DNA of 54,751 bases from positions 1 to 54,751 of the forward strand of contig CAYGLT010000006.1 of assembly GCA_964350875.1 (NCBI GenBank). The letters run 5' to 3'. Made by a program: the position numbers and the translations under genes. Shown piece by piece: positions 15,331-23,912 of this stretch (its first letter is position 1; each line of letters begins with the position of its first letter). The notes beneath the pieces are model-generated. The model was given only the letters and a program-made list of their open reading frames with translations, did no database searches and was not told where the DNA came from. The DNA is from JAHBXC01 sp964350875 (GTDB lineage: Bacteria; Planctomycetota; Phycisphaerae; Phycisphaerales; UBA1924).

Positions 15331-16899
15331 GTGACGCTGGTCTGTGTGCCCATCGCCGTGCAGGAACCCCACCGCGCGTCGGAAGACGCGCAGGCGGCGC
15401 TGCGCGCCGGGGCCGACGCGGTCGAGTTCCGGTTCGACGGGATGGTCGAGGGGGACATCGACTCGCACCAGATCGAGCAGGCCGTGCGTCTGGTGAAGGA
15501 TTCGCCGCTTCCCGTCATCGCCACCTGCCGCGTCGCCGAGGAAGGCGGCGGGTACGGCGGGGACGACGACGCGCGGGCCGAGTTGTTCGGTGCGCTCATC
15601 GCGAGCGAAGCGCCGCCGCGCTGGATCGATGTCGAGCACGCATCCTGGGCGCGCGCTGGCGCGCTCCGCGACGCGTTCGCGGCGGCCGATCCCTCACGAA
15701 CGGGCCTGATCCTCTCGACGCACGACTTCGAGGGCCGTCCTGTCGATCTGCTCCGCCGCCTGCGCGCGATGGCCGACGAACCGCTCGCGAGCGTGCACAA
15801 GGTCGCGTACCGCGCGCGTTCGCTCCGCGACAACCTCGAGATCGCCGAACTGCTCGCGCAGCGCACGAAGCCGATGATCGCGCTGGGCATGGGCGAGTTC
15901 GGGCTGATGTCGCGTGTGCTCGCGCCGAAGTGGGGAGGGTTCCTCACCTTCGCGGCCCTGCGCTCGGCGGAGGTCACCGCGCCCGGGCAGCCGACCGTTG
16001 AGGAACTCCTCGGCCTGTACCGCTTCCGCTCGATCCGCAAGTCCACGCGCGTGTACGGCGTTGTGGGCTGGCCGGTGGCGCACTCGATGTCGCCGAGGGT
16101 GCACAATGCCGGATTCGGCGCCGCCGAGATCGACGCCGTGTACCTCCCGATGCCCGTTCCTCCCGAATGGGAACACTTCAAGGCGACCGTCGGCGCGATG
16201 GCGGCCGACTCGCTGCTCGATCTGGGCGGGCTCAGCGTGACGGCGCCCCACAAGCAGCACCTCGTGCGTTTCGCGGGGGAGCAAGGCTGGGAGTGCGCGC
16301 CTCGCGTGAAGATCGTCGGCGCTGCCAACACGCACGCGGTCGATGGTCAGGGCCAGTCGTCGATCCACGACACGGACGGGCCCGCGGTGGCGTCGCTGCT
16401 GACGGATGCGCTCGGCGATCTGACCGGCAAGCGCGTGCTGCTCCTCGGCGCGGGCGGCGTGGCCCGCTCCATCGGCGCGGCGCTGCTGGAGCGCGGCGCA
16501 CGGATATCTGTGCGTGCGAGACGAACCGAGCAGGCCCAGGCCCTCGCCGAATCGCTGGCGAGTCTCGGGTCTGTCGAGGTCACGACCGATTCGACCGAGG
16601 TTCACGCGCTGGTGAATTGCACGCCGGCGGGCATGGCCGGAGGCGCGAGCGAGGGCGACTCCGCGATCACGGAGGACGATCTCCGAGCGTTCGCGCAGGC
16701 GAACCCGGGGCTCGTCGTGCTGGACACGGTCTACCGCCCTCGCGAGACGCCGCTCCTGAGAATGGCCCGGGCGATGGGGCTCCGGGTCATCGAGGGCGAG
16801 GCGATGTTCGTGGGGCAGGCCGAGGCGCAATTCTCGCTCTGGACGGGCCGCGAACCCGAAGACGGCCTGTACGCCCGGCTTGTGAGTTCTGGGGTCTGA
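15331..16899 (+). CDS. Bifunctional 3-dehydroquinate dehydratase / shikimate dehydrogenase
   Basis: A 522-residue fusion of two shikimate pathway enzymes. Residues 1-225 are a type I dehydroquinase: H131 (STHDFEG) and the Schiff-base lysine K157 (SVHKVAYRA). Residues 240-522 are shikimate dehydrogenase: S252 and S254 (HSMSP), catalytic K308 (TAPHKQHL), N333, D349 and the NADP loop GAGGVA (373-378). All key residues are present, so both steps (dehydroquinate to dehydroshikimate to shikimate) should be catalysed. The order aroD-aroE resembles the plant enzyme and occurs in some planctomycetes and chlamydiae. GTG start 15331 follows a TACGCT box at 15319-15324. Confidence 0.95.
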   Translation: MTLVCVPIAVQEPHRASEDAQAALRAGADAVEFRFDGMVEGDIDSHQIEQAVRLVKDSPLPVIATCRVAEEGGGYGGDDDARAELFGALIASEAPPRWIDVEHASWARAGALRDAFAAADPSRTGLILSTHDFEGRPVDLLRRLRAMADEPLASVHKVAYRARSLRDNLEIAELLAQRTKPMIALGMGEFGLMSRVLAPKWGGFLTFAALRSAEVTAPGQPTVEELLGLYRFRSIRKSTRVYGVVGWPVAHSMSPRVHNAGFGAAEIDAVYLPMPVPPEWEHFKATVGAMAADSLLDLGGLSVTAPHKQHLVRFAGEQGWECAPRVKIVGAANTHAVDGQGQSSIHDTDGPAVASLLTDALGDLTGKRVLLLGAGGVARSIGAALLERGARISVRARRTEQAQALAESLASLGSVEVTTDSTEVHALVNCTPAGMAGGASEGDSAITEDDLRAFAQANPGLVVLDTVYRPRETPLLRMARAMGLRVIEGEAMFVGQAEAQFSLWTGREPEDGLYARLVSSGV

Positions 16900-17041
16900 T
16901 GAGCCCGAGTTTCGAGGAGTCCGAGAACACAAAGACGGGCAACGCGTCGAACGCGGGCGGCCGATGTGCCGATGAACCCCCGAGAGAGATCCTGTCCGTG
17001 AGAGTGACCGTCCGGGGGACACGCCCCGCTGGAGTGAGCCG
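16900..17041. other. Intergenic region with a 22-bp motif
   Basis: No gene. At 16919-16940 lies GTCCGAGAACACAAAGACGG plus GC, which matches 20 of 22 positions of 42531-42552. A GGAG site just before 17042 serves the lipoprotein gene. Confidence 0.35.
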
Positions 17042-17341
17042 ATGCCGCTGAGTCGATCGAGAGTCGGGAAGGTGCTTGCGACCGTGACGGCGGCGGGCAT
17101 GCTCGCCGCGCTGAGCGGATGCGTCACCTACTACCGCGTGACCGACCGCGAGAGCGGCAAGGTGTACTACACCAACAATGTGCTCTCTGACTTCCGCCCG
17201 GTGAGCAACAGCGTCCACCTCGTCGATCCGCGCGACTGGCAGGGCTATCTGCTGATGTCGCCCAAGGTCGAGAAGATCACGCCCAAGGAGTACAACCTTG
17301 CGGTGGACAACCCCGACATCAAGAACGACATGAACTGGTGA
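17042..17341 (+). CDS. Small lipoprotein, DUF903/YgdI-like
   Basis: A 99-residue protein with a lipobox LSGC at about residues 24-27, so it should be lipid-anchored. The mature part has CVTYYRVTDRESGKVYYTNNV, resembling the product of the gene at 27850-28098 (CATHHQVTDPSSGRVYYTND). This is the pattern of YgdI/YgdR-type (DUF903-like) lipoproteins, whose role is unknown. It stands alone between aroDE and the dehydratase operon. Confidence 0.8.
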   Translation: MPLSRSRVGKVLATVTAAGMLAALSGCVTYYRVTDRESGKVYYTNNVLSDFRPVSNSVHLVDPRDWQGYLLMSPKVEKITPKEYNLAVDNPDIKNDMNW

Positions 17342-17360
17342 GCGGCCCGCAGCCGGCGAC

Positions 17361-17882
17361 TCACTTCCCGTCGTAGAACCCGCTGTTGCGCAGCAGGTCC
17401 TTGAACCCGTCGCTGAACACGAAGTTGTGCTCGGGGAACTTCGCGCCGCCGAAGTTGTTGTCGAGATGCGAGAAGAGCAGGTCGATCTGCCCGATCACCT
17501 CGAACGCGCCGCCGTTGCGCTGAGGGTCGGAGAGTTCGACCACGCCCTTGGTTGACGCGCCCGCGGCGTCGATCCGCTCGGCCGTGGCCGTGTACCGCAG
17601 GACGCAGCCCGGCCGCGCCTCGCGGGTCAGTTCGGCCTTGCCGATCTTCGCCAGGACGACCTTCTCTTTGTAGCCGCTGGCTTCGCAGACGAGGATTCCG
17701 GCGGTCTGGGCCATGCCCTCAACGATGAAGCAGCCCGGGAAGACGGGCATCGCCGCGTCGCCGTTCGCACGCGCCGGGAAGTGGTTCGAGACCCAGTCCT
17801 CGCCCGCGGTGATGTTCTTGACGGCCACGAGGCGCTCGCGCGGTTGAAGCTCGAGGACGCGATCGATCCAGATCCATCGCAT
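17361..17882 (-). CDS. Beta-hydroxyacyl-ACP dehydratase, FabZ-like
   Basis: A 173-residue hot-dog-fold protein. The catalytic histidine is in the NHFP motif (H34) and the acid in VEGMAQ (E55). It should dehydrate 3-hydroxyacyl-ACP to trans-2-enoyl-ACP in fatty acid (or related lipid) synthesis. It is the last of three genes, 18 bp after an acyl carrier protein gene and preceded by a second dehydratase. Longer than FabZ (about 150) because of extra C-terminal residues. Confidence 0.87.
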   Translation of the reverse strand: MRWIWIDRVLELQPRERLVAVKNITAGEDWVSNHFPARANGDAAMPVFPGCFIVEGMAQTAGILVCEASGYKEKVVLAKIGKAELTREARPGCVLRYTATAERIDAAGASTKGVVELSDPQRNGGAFEVIGQIDLLFSHLDNNFGGAKFPEHNFVFSDGFKDLLRNSGFYDGK

Positions 17883-17900
17883 GGAGTCAGGGTCCCCGGA

Positions 17901-18299
17901 TCAGCCGTTCTGGGCGAGTTTCCGCTCGACGAAGTTCACCAGCGCGTCGACCGTGAAGACCTCGGCGACCTTGGTGATCTCGGGGTTCGACTCGAACTTC
18001 GAGAAGTCCGCGTGGGGGAGTTTCTCGCGGAGCGCGGCGAGGCCCTCGGCGGTCACCTTGCCGTCCTGGACGAACTTCGGGTCCTGCGCGACATTCTCGG
18101 GGAACAACTCGCCCTGGGCGATCTTGAACCCGAAGGTCTGCTCGAGTTTGAAGACGATATCGAGGAAGTCGATCGATTCGGCGCCGAGGTCGGTCGTGAG
18201 GACCGCGTCGGGGGTCACTTCGTCCTCATCGACGCCCAGAGCGTCCACAAGGACTTCCTGGACCTTCGAATACACTTCATCGCGTGTCATGGTTGGCAT
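17901..18299 (-). CDS. Acyl carrier protein with extended insertion
   Basis: A 132-residue ACP. The phosphopantetheine serine is S42 in LGAESIDFLDIVFKLEQ (usual GADS/GAES). The protein is about 50 residues longer than standard ACP (near 80) owing to an insert at about 65-105 between helices II and III/IV. ATG 18299 follows GAGG with 10-nt spacing; ATG 18290 is an alternative. Flanked on both sides by FabZ-like dehydratases, so it probably carries the intermediates of that pathway. Confidence 0.9.
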   Translation of the reverse strand: MPTMTRDEVYSKVQEVLVDALGVDEDEVTPDAVLTTDLGAESIDFLDIVFKLEQTFGFKIAQGELFPENVAQDPKFVQDGKVTAEGLAALREKLPHADFSKFESNPEITKVAEVFTVDALVNFVERKLAQNG

Positions 18300-18391
18300 G
18301 TGCGTTGCCTCGTTCCTTGGGAAGTGCGAAGGGTAGGGCCTGTGGTTAGGGGGTTCCAGACCGCGAGGTATTCTTGCGGCAAGGAGGGCGG

Positions 18392-18805
18392 TCAGGTCCG
18401 CGGCGGACGCAGACTGAACCGGCCTGAGATGCTCACGCGGGCGTCGTCCGAGTTCTCGCCCGGCCTGAGCACCATGCACTGGCCCCTGCAATCGACCGCG
18501 CCCGACTCGTCCGGAGTCGGCATCGCGATCGAGACCTCGACCCGGAGCGTGTCGCCCGGGCGAACGAAGCTGCCGTACTTGATATTCCGTGCGACGCCCA
18601 GCACGAAGCGATCCGCCTCGGGCAGCGTTTGCACAAGCAGCCGCCGACCCGCCTGAACCATCGCCTCCAGCATCAGGACGCCGGGCAGGACGGGGAAAGA
18701 CGGAAAGTGGTCGAGGAGGTACTCCTCGGCGGCGGAGACCTGCTTCAGCGTGACAATGCGTCCCGCGTCGATTTCAACGATGTGGTCGACCAGATCGAAG
18801 TGCAT
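18392..18805 (-). CDS. Beta-hydroxyacyl-ACP dehydratase, FabZ-like (first of operon)
   Basis: A 137-residue hot-dog protein with DHFPSFPVLPGVLMLEAMVQAG, carrying H33 and E47, the FabZ-type catalytic pair. It is the first gene of the dehydratase-ACP-dehydratase operon and is divergent from purM, the two starts being 79 bp apart. TATATT lies 11 nt before the ATG, so the leader may be only a few bases. The presence of two differing dehydratases around one ACP suggests that one acts on a different chain length or is a heterodimer subunit (inference). Confidence 0.87.
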   Translation of the reverse strand: MHFDLVDHIVEIDAGRIVTLKQVSAAEEYLLDHFPSFPVLPGVLMLEAMVQAGRRLLVQTLPEADRFVLGVARNIKYGSFVRPGDTLRVEVSIAMPTPDESGAVDCRGQCMVLRPGENSDDARVSISGRFSLRPPRT

Positions 18806-18869
18806 TGGGGGCGGGCAATATACCGGAAGCGACCCGCCCGTGGTAGTGGGGGGGAGGCGATCCGTGGAC

Positions 18870-18875
18870 TATCCT
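18870..18875 (+). promoter_or_regulatory. -10-like box TATCCT 8 nt before purM
   Basis: TATCCT, then CCAGCCCT, then ATG 18884. No Shine-Dalgarno sequence between them. Fits a leaderless transcript. Confidence 0.45.
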
Positions 18876-18883
18876 CCAGCCCT

Positions 18884-20071
18884 ATGGGTAAAGGCGGAGC
18901 ATCGGCGAAGAAAGGCAAACAGGGCGATCGAGCCGCGGCTCAGGACGCCCCGGCCCCGGCTTCACCCGGGGATAAGGCCAGGAAGGGCCTGACCTACGCC
19001 GACGCCGGCGTGGACATCGAGGAGGGGGATCGCTTCGTCGATCTCATCCAGTCCGAGATGCGCAAGACCCACGGGCCGCGCGTGCTCGCCAACCCGGGAG
19101 GGTTCGCCGGCCTCCTGCGCCTCGACTTCAACGAGAAACTCTTCAAGCGCAACTACAAGGACCCGGTCCTCGTGGCGTGCACCGACGGCGTCGGAACGAA
19201 GATCAAACTCGCCGTCGACATGCAGAAGTTCGACACGATCGGCATCGATCTCGTCGCGATGAATGTCAACGACCTCGTCGTGCAGGGCGCCGAGCCGCTG
19301 CTGTTCCTCGACTACATCGCCACCGGAAAGGTCGTCCCCGAGCAACTCGCCGAGATCGTCAAGGGCATCGCCGAGGGCTGCCGCCAGTGCGGCGCCGCGC
19401 TGCTGGGCGGCGAGACCGCCGAGATGCCCGATGTGTACCCCGAGGGCGAACTCGACCTCGCGGGCTTCGCCGTGGGCGTCGTCGAACTCAAGCGTGCCAC
19501 CGATTCCGAACGCGTCGAGCCGGGAGACATCGTGCTCGGGCTGGAATCCGACGGCGTGCACAGCAACGGCTACTCCCTCGTGCGCCGGATTGTGAAGCAC
19601 GCCGGGCTCGACCTCGCGAAGGTTTATCCCGATCTCGACGAAACGCGAACGCTCGGCGAGGTGCTCCTCACCCCGACGCGTGTCTACGCCGGGAGCGTCG
19701 CGCAGATGCTCCGACAGTACAAGGTCAAGAAGGTCGTCACCGGCATGGCGCACATCACGGGCAGCGGGCTCGCGATGAACCTCGAGCGTGCGCTCCACCC
19801 CGGCGTCGACGCGAACCTGGATGAATCAGCGTGGGAACTCCCGCGCGTGTTCTCGTTCCTCCAGAAGCACGGCGATGTCGAGGACGAGGAGATGCGCCGC
19901 GTGTTCAACATGGGCATCGGGTACTGCGTCATCGTGCGCCCGACCTTCGCCGAAGGCGTCGCGGAGAAACTCGCCAAACTCGGCGAGCGCGTCCATGTCA
20001 TCGGGAAGATCGTGAAAGCGAAGAACGGCGCCGTCGGGGGCGCCGTTCGCCTGAAGCCGCGCGGCGGGTGA
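18884..20071 (+). CDS. purM: Phosphoribosylformylglycinamidine cyclo-ligase (AIR synthetase)
   Basis: A 395-residue PurM. It closes FGAM to AIR with ATP, the fifth step of purine synthesis. Family motifs are visible: DGVGTKIKLA (ATP/metal loop), MNVNDLVVQGAEPLLFLDY, GGETAEMP, and GLESDGVHSNGYSLVR. The core starts near residue 32 (LTYADAGVDI); the N-terminal 30 residues are a Lys/Ala/Pro-rich extension not found in E. coli PurM. ATG 18884 is the only plausible start after the divergent dehydratase gene. Confidence 0.97.
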   Translation: MGKGGASAKKGKQGDRAAAQDAPAPASPGDKARKGLTYADAGVDIEEGDRFVDLIQSEMRKTHGPRVLANPGGFAGLLRLDFNEKLFKRNYKDPVLVACTDGVGTKIKLAVDMQKFDTIGIDLVAMNVNDLVVQGAEPLLFLDYIATGKVVPEQLAEIVKGIAEGCRQCGAALLGGETAEMPDVYPEGELDLAGFAVGVVELKRATDSERVEPGDIVLGLESDGVHSNGYSLVRRIVKHAGLDLAKVYPDLDETRTLGEVLLTPTRVYAGSVAQMLRQYKVKKVVTGMAHITGSGLAMNLERALHPGVDANLDESAWELPRVFSFLQKHGDVEDEEMRRVFNMGIGYCVIVRPTFAEGVAEKLAKLGERVHVIGKIVKAKNGAVGGAVRLKPRGG

Positions 20072-20169
20072 TCGGAGAGGCGCCCCTGTGCCGGGGCTGG
20101 CGTTCTCGCGTGCGCGTCCCGCCGCACGGTTGATCGTGTGTGGTGGCATTGCGCGGCGTATGCCGGTGG

Positions 20170-20613
20170 TCAACTCACGAGCGTGTCGGCGACTTCGTTC
20201 CGATCGGTGTGGTCGCTGAAGAGCGATTCCTGCAGCGCGACCACGCCCGGCGCGTCGCCGCGCTCGATCGACGCTCGCACTTCCTGCGCTATCGCCTTGG
20301 CCGCGTCGAGATTGATCAGCGCGAAGGTGTTGGCCGACGCCTGGATCGCGAGCAGGTCCTCCGGCTGGGGGAGTTTCCTCGCGTAGTCCGCGACATGACG
20401 GAGAACATCGCTCGACGAAGGGCCGGTCAGCGAGAGCGGCCCACGCGGCGTGCGGCGTTCCTGATCCGAGACCTGCGGCCGCCCTGCTTCGTCGGCCGGC
20501 TCGACCCGCTGGCGCTGCTGCTCCCTGCGATCGGCCGCCTGCTGGGCTTGCAACGCGTCGAGTTTGGTCTGATCAACGCGGCTTGCGATCGGGTTGTTGG
20601 ATTCGATGCTCAT
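20170..20613 (-). CDS. Helical protein of unknown function
   Basis: A 147-residue protein starting MSIESNNPIASRVDQTKL. The first half is Gln/Arg-rich and probably coiled coil (ALQAQQAADRREQQRQRVEP); the second half is helical (DVLRHVADYARKLPQPEDLLAIQASANTF). No signal peptide or membrane segment. A GAGGTG site precedes the ATG. It lies 186 bp after a secreted TPR protein gene on the same strand. I do not recognise the family. Confidence 0.65.
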   Translation of the reverse strand: MSIESNNPIASRVDQTKLDALQAQQAADRREQQRQRVEPADEAGRPQVSDQERRTPRGPLSLTGPSSSDVLRHVADYARKLPQPEDLLAIQASANTFALINLDAAKAIAQEVRASIERGDAPGVVALQESLFSDHTDRNEVADTLVS

Positions 20614-20799
20614 GGCACACCTCGACGCCGGGGTCTCCAGCGTCACCTCAAGTGTGCATAACGAGTCCACCGGAAGCGATGTCCGCCTCGCCCGGGTGCG
20701 GGTGGGCACGCGTCACAACCGTCACAATCGCGCACCGATGGGTCGGCAAGGCGCGCGCTCGTCGGATTCTCGGGCGTGCGAGCGCCGGTCCGTCGCGGG

Positions 20800-23373
20800 T
20801 TATTTCGCCGTCGGATCGAATCGCAGCCCGCCGCTCTGACCCGCCGGGTTCGCGCCGGGGGCGTTCTGCTGAGCCTCCTGGCGGCGTCGGGCTGCCTCGG
20901 CGGCGACACGCAGTCGCTGCTGGAGGGAGAGGACCAGTTCGTCCATCTCGTCCGAGCCGTCCGCGAGCAGCGTCTCGAACGCCGGGTGGTCGGGATTGTT
21001 CACCCTCGCCGCCAGCGCGACGAGACGGACCAGTTGGGATGGATCGTTCAGCGCCGCTTCGTCGATCGGTGTGAGGAACTCGCGGGGGTACACCGAAGCG
21101 ACCAGCAAAACGGCCGCAGCGCGGTCGAGTTCATTCATCGTCGGCATGTGCTGGGCGACGGTCTGCAGGATGGCGCCCGTCACCTGGGTCGCCAACTGGC
21201 GATCTTCGAGACTCAGCGTCCGGTACGCGATATCGCGGAACACCGCCAGCACCTCGATAATCCGATCGCCCTGCGCGCCGTCGAGCGCTCGCCTGATGCC
21301 CTCGGGCGATTCGTCCGGGATCGAGAGTTGGCGTCGCGTCAGCAGCGGGGACGACGCGCTCACGGAGGTCGGCCCCTTGTAGAACACGCCCTGCTGATCG
21401 ACGAGGAATCCCTGCGCGACCTGCCAGCGGATCGTCGCGATCTGCGTCACCGAACTGTCGAGCGCAGCGCCGACGGCGCCCAGGCTTGTGCTGACCACGA
21501 CATCCGTGCTCTGCCCGGGCATCACGCGCAGCGCGCGGCCGAATTCGGCCACCTCAGGCGGGAGCGAGTTCGGGGGCTTCTCCCCGCCGATCGTCGGATC
21601 GGGAGAGAGCAACAGACGCGAATTGATCGAGAGTTTCGGCCCGACCGACAGCGGGATTCGCCCGATGTTGCGCAGGCGGATCGTCAGCGGCATGCCGTCG
21701 AGCAGGCTCAGCGACTGCGCGGGCCAGGTGGCGTCCATCACCATGAATTCGCGCGGGTCGCGCGTCATCGCGTCCAGCCAGGTGGGCACGCTCCGGAAGT
21801 ATTCCTGAATCCGCGTCGCGCTCGCGGACGGCGCGACAGGGCCGTCCAGAAGTCGCTCGATCGTCGAGCGCGCATACAGCCCGAGCATGCTGCCCGTCTG
21901 ACCCATCGCCAGCGGGGCGAGTTGCGCAGCCGCGGCACGCGGGTTGCCCCGTGCTTCTTCAAGAAGGGACAAACCGATGCGCGCCCGAGGGTCGAACACC
22001 GCGATCGGCTGAAGCAACTCCTGCGCCTTCGCGTAGTCGCCCTCGCGGACCGCGATGAATCCCTCGTACCGCGCGATGACTTCCGGATCGGTCAGGAAGC
22101 CCGCTTCCTGCATCCGCGCGAGCAGCCCGGCGGCCTCGTTAGTCTGCACGCCCGCCCACACCCGGAGCCAGAGCACCTCGCTCAGGATCACCTTCAGCCG
22201 TTCGCCGGCCTGCAGGATCTGGTCCTGCGTCGCGCCCTGCTCCGCCGCGTTCGCGATCAGCCGCTGCAGTTCGGCGGCCTCTCGGGTCATGAGCCGCGCA
22301 GTCGTCTCGACGCGTGTGGCGCGCCCGAGCGAGATGTTCGCGGCCGCGCGCAGGACTTCGAGGATCGGCTCGAGCGTGACCTGCTCGGGCGCCGCTCCCG
22401 GAGGGGGCTGCCGGCCCGCCGCCGTGTATGCGGCGATCTCCTGCTCGCGGTTGGCGCGCATGGCGCGTTCGCGGTCGTCAAGCGCGTCGGCGACGGCCTC
22501 GGGCCCGAAGCGGCCCCAGAGGGTCAGCATGCGGTCGTAGGTCAGTTCCGGGTCGTAGTAACGCCCCTCCGCCGCGTAGATCGCGTCGGCGTTGTCCTGG
22601 AAGCGCTGGGCCGAGGAGAACGCGCCGGCGTTGCGCAACTCGCTCGCGAGGTTCGCGTGGCTGTTCGCGTCCATCGGGTCCGCGAGCACCACATTCAGCA
22701 ACGCCTCGGATCGCGCCAGCGCGTCGTCGCTCGACTCCATCACGACCGACGCGGCGAGCGCGGCCGCGTCCTTGTTCGAAGAGTCGAGTTGCGTCGAGCG
22801 CGTGAGCCGCGAGAGGAAGCCGTCCTCATCGCCGCGCTCGCGGGCCAGCAGCGCCGCGTCGAGCGCGAGGCGGCTCCTGATCGCGGGATCGAGCGACGCC
22901 CCGGCCGGGCCGATGATCCGGTCGTACGCGGCGATGCGATCGTCCGCCGTCTGCAGCCTGTTGATGCGCGTCGAGATGAGCCGCAGTTGCGCCACGCTGT
23001 CCGACGGATCGATCTCGACCAGTCGGGCCGTGAGTTCCGTGGCGCGCGCGTTGTTCCCGGCGCCGTGCCACGCGTCGATCGCGCGGCGGAGCAGGTCCAG
23101 ATTCGACGGGTCGAGTTCGCAGGCCGCGTCCAAGAGCGTGGCCGTCAGCACGAAGTCGTTCGGTGTGGGCGATGCGCCGACGCTCCTGATTGACAGCACG
23201 CCGAGCCGCGCAATCAGCCGCGCCACGGTCGACCGGGTCTTGGTCGACCCGGTCTGGTACTCGGCCGGGGGCAGGTAGGCGTCAGCCGCGAGCGCGACGG
23301 GGGCCGATGAGATCGCCGTCCCCGCAAGCAGGACGACGGCGAACGCGGACGACAGCAGATGGCGCGACCTCAA
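20800..23373 (-). CDS. Large secreted TPR-like repeat protein
   Basis: An 857-residue protein with an N-terminal signal sequence (LLSSAFAVVLLAGTAISSAPVALA). Residues about 50-600 are repeated helical pairs of TPR type (AACELDPSNLDLLRRAIDAW; ATELTARLVEIDPSDSVAQL). The C-terminal part mixes beta segments (TIRLRNIGRIPLSVGPKL) and helices, ending in a coiled coil rich in Ala, Arg, Gln. The start is read as TTG 23373: it overlaps the stop of the upstream gene as TTGA and lies 7 nt after GGGAG; a longer reading would overlap that gene by more than 100 bp. It may assemble or count a periplasmic complex. No enzyme motif seen. Confidence 0.8.
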   Translation of the reverse strand: MRSRHLLSSAFAVVLLAGTAISSAPVALAADAYLPPAEYQTGSTKTRSTVARLIARLGVLSIRSVGASPTPNDFVLTATLLDAACELDPSNLDLLRRAIDAWHGAGNNARATELTARLVEIDPSDSVAQLRLISTRINRLQTADDRIAAYDRIIGPAGASLDPAIRSRLALDAALLARERGDEDGFLSRLTRSTQLDSSNKDAAALAASVVMESSDDALARSEALLNVVLADPMDANSHANLASELRNAGAFSSAQRFQDNADAIYAAEGRYYDPELTYDRMLTLWGRFGPEAVADALDDRERAMRANREQEIAAYTAAGRQPPPGAAPEQVTLEPILEVLRAAANISLGRATRVETTARLMTREAAELQRLIANAAEQGATQDQILQAGERLKVILSEVLWLRVWAGVQTNEAAGLLARMQEAGFLTDPEVIARYEGFIAVREGDYAKAQELLQPIAVFDPRARIGLSLLEEARGNPRAAAAQLAPLAMGQTGSMLGLYARSTIERLLDGPVAPSASATRIQEYFRSVPTWLDAMTRDPREFMVMDATWPAQSLSLLDGMPLTIRLRNIGRIPLSVGPKLSINSRLLLSPDPTIGGEKPPNSLPPEVAEFGRALRVMPGQSTDVVVSTSLGAVGAALDSSVTQIATIRWQVAQGFLVDQQGVFYKGPTSVSASSPLLTRRQLSIPDESPEGIRRALDGAQGDRIIEVLAVFRDIAYRTLSLEDRQLATQVTGAILQTVAQHMPTMNELDRAAAVLLVASVYPREFLTPIDEAALNDPSQLVRLVALAARVNNPDHPAFETLLADGSDEMDELVLSLQQRLRVAAEAARRRQEAQQNAPGANPAGQSGGLRFDPTAK

Positions 23374-23684
23374 GACGATGCTCCCGCGGCGAGCGCGACG
23401 AAGATCCCCAACAGACACAGGGCGAACAACCCGCCCGCGATACCCTCCACGGACGCCACCACCGTTCGGTTCGCGCCGGGACACAGCCTATCGGCCACGA
23501 CGACCAGAAAGACGAACTGACCGCCCGCGATCGCCGCAAACCCCCCTAATCGGGTTGCTGATCCCATCCAGCCCCATGCTTCGGGAGGGGTGGAGGCCAC
23601 CACGGCGCCTCCGATCACGAGCACCATCGACCACACTGTTCCTAAAGACAGCAATCCCAAGAGATTAAGGCGATGGGGCGTCAA
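23370..23684 (-). CDS. Small three-helix membrane protein
   Basis: A 104-residue protein with three hydrophobic helices: about 8-30 (LLSLGTVWSMVLVIGGAVVAS), 45-65 (GGFAAIAGGQFVFLVVVAD) and 78-100 (GIAGGLFALCLLGIFVALAAG). The TTG start at 23684 is weak; inner starts are possible. The stop overlaps the TTG of the secreted TPR gene, so the two are translationally coupled, and the membrane protein may anchor or export the TPR protein. Family unknown. Confidence 0.65.
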   Translation of the reverse strand: MTPHRLNLLGLLSLGTVWSMVLVIGGAVVASTPPEAWGWMGSATRLGGFAAIAGGQFVFLVVVADRLCPGANRTVVASVEGIAGGLFALCLLGIFVALAAGASS

Positions 23685-23766
23685 GAGGGCGATCCGCTCC
23701 GCACAGAAAAGGAACCGCGACGATCCTCGCCGCGAACGAAGGCGTGAAGATACCGGGCCTTGCCCC

Positions 23767-23816
23767 GTTTGACCAATCGAGCGTCAAACAGCCCGGTGGC
23801 GCGGAGGTTTGACGCT
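23767..23816 (+). promoter_or_regulatory. Overlapping inverted repeats (GTTTGAC / GTCAAAC / GTTTGAC)
   Basis: GTTTGAC (23767-23773), its complement GTCAAAC inside AGCGTCAAAC (23780-23789), and GTTTGACGCT (23807-23816). The middle element can pair with either flank: 7 bp upstream or 10 bp downstream. The last copy contains the -35 box of the promoter for the gene at 23913. Either a pair of operator half-sites or a switch between two RNA structures. Confidence 0.5.
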
Positions 23817-23837
23817 TTCTCGACCCGTCGCTACCGT
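23809..23837 (+). promoter_or_regulatory. Promoter of the gene at 23913
   Basis: TTGACG (23809-23814), 17-nt spacer, TACCGT (23832-23837). The -35 box lies inside the right arm of the inverted repeat at 23780-23816. Confidence 0.5.
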
Positions 23838-23912
23838 CCCGCCTTGCCTCCCGAGCCCCAGCCGAGCCGGGCGCGCCGTGTTGTGCGCCGGGACTGCCCA
23901 GTGTGAGCCCTC

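Noticed and set aside
20700..20735. Tandem GTCACAA repeats as a CRP/FNR-type site
   Set aside because: Only two short direct repeats without dyad symmetry; too weak to call.
20776..23193. An 805-codon open frame antisense to the TPR gene
   Set aside because: Arg-rich, no domain motif; the opposite strand has a signal peptide and TPR pattern.
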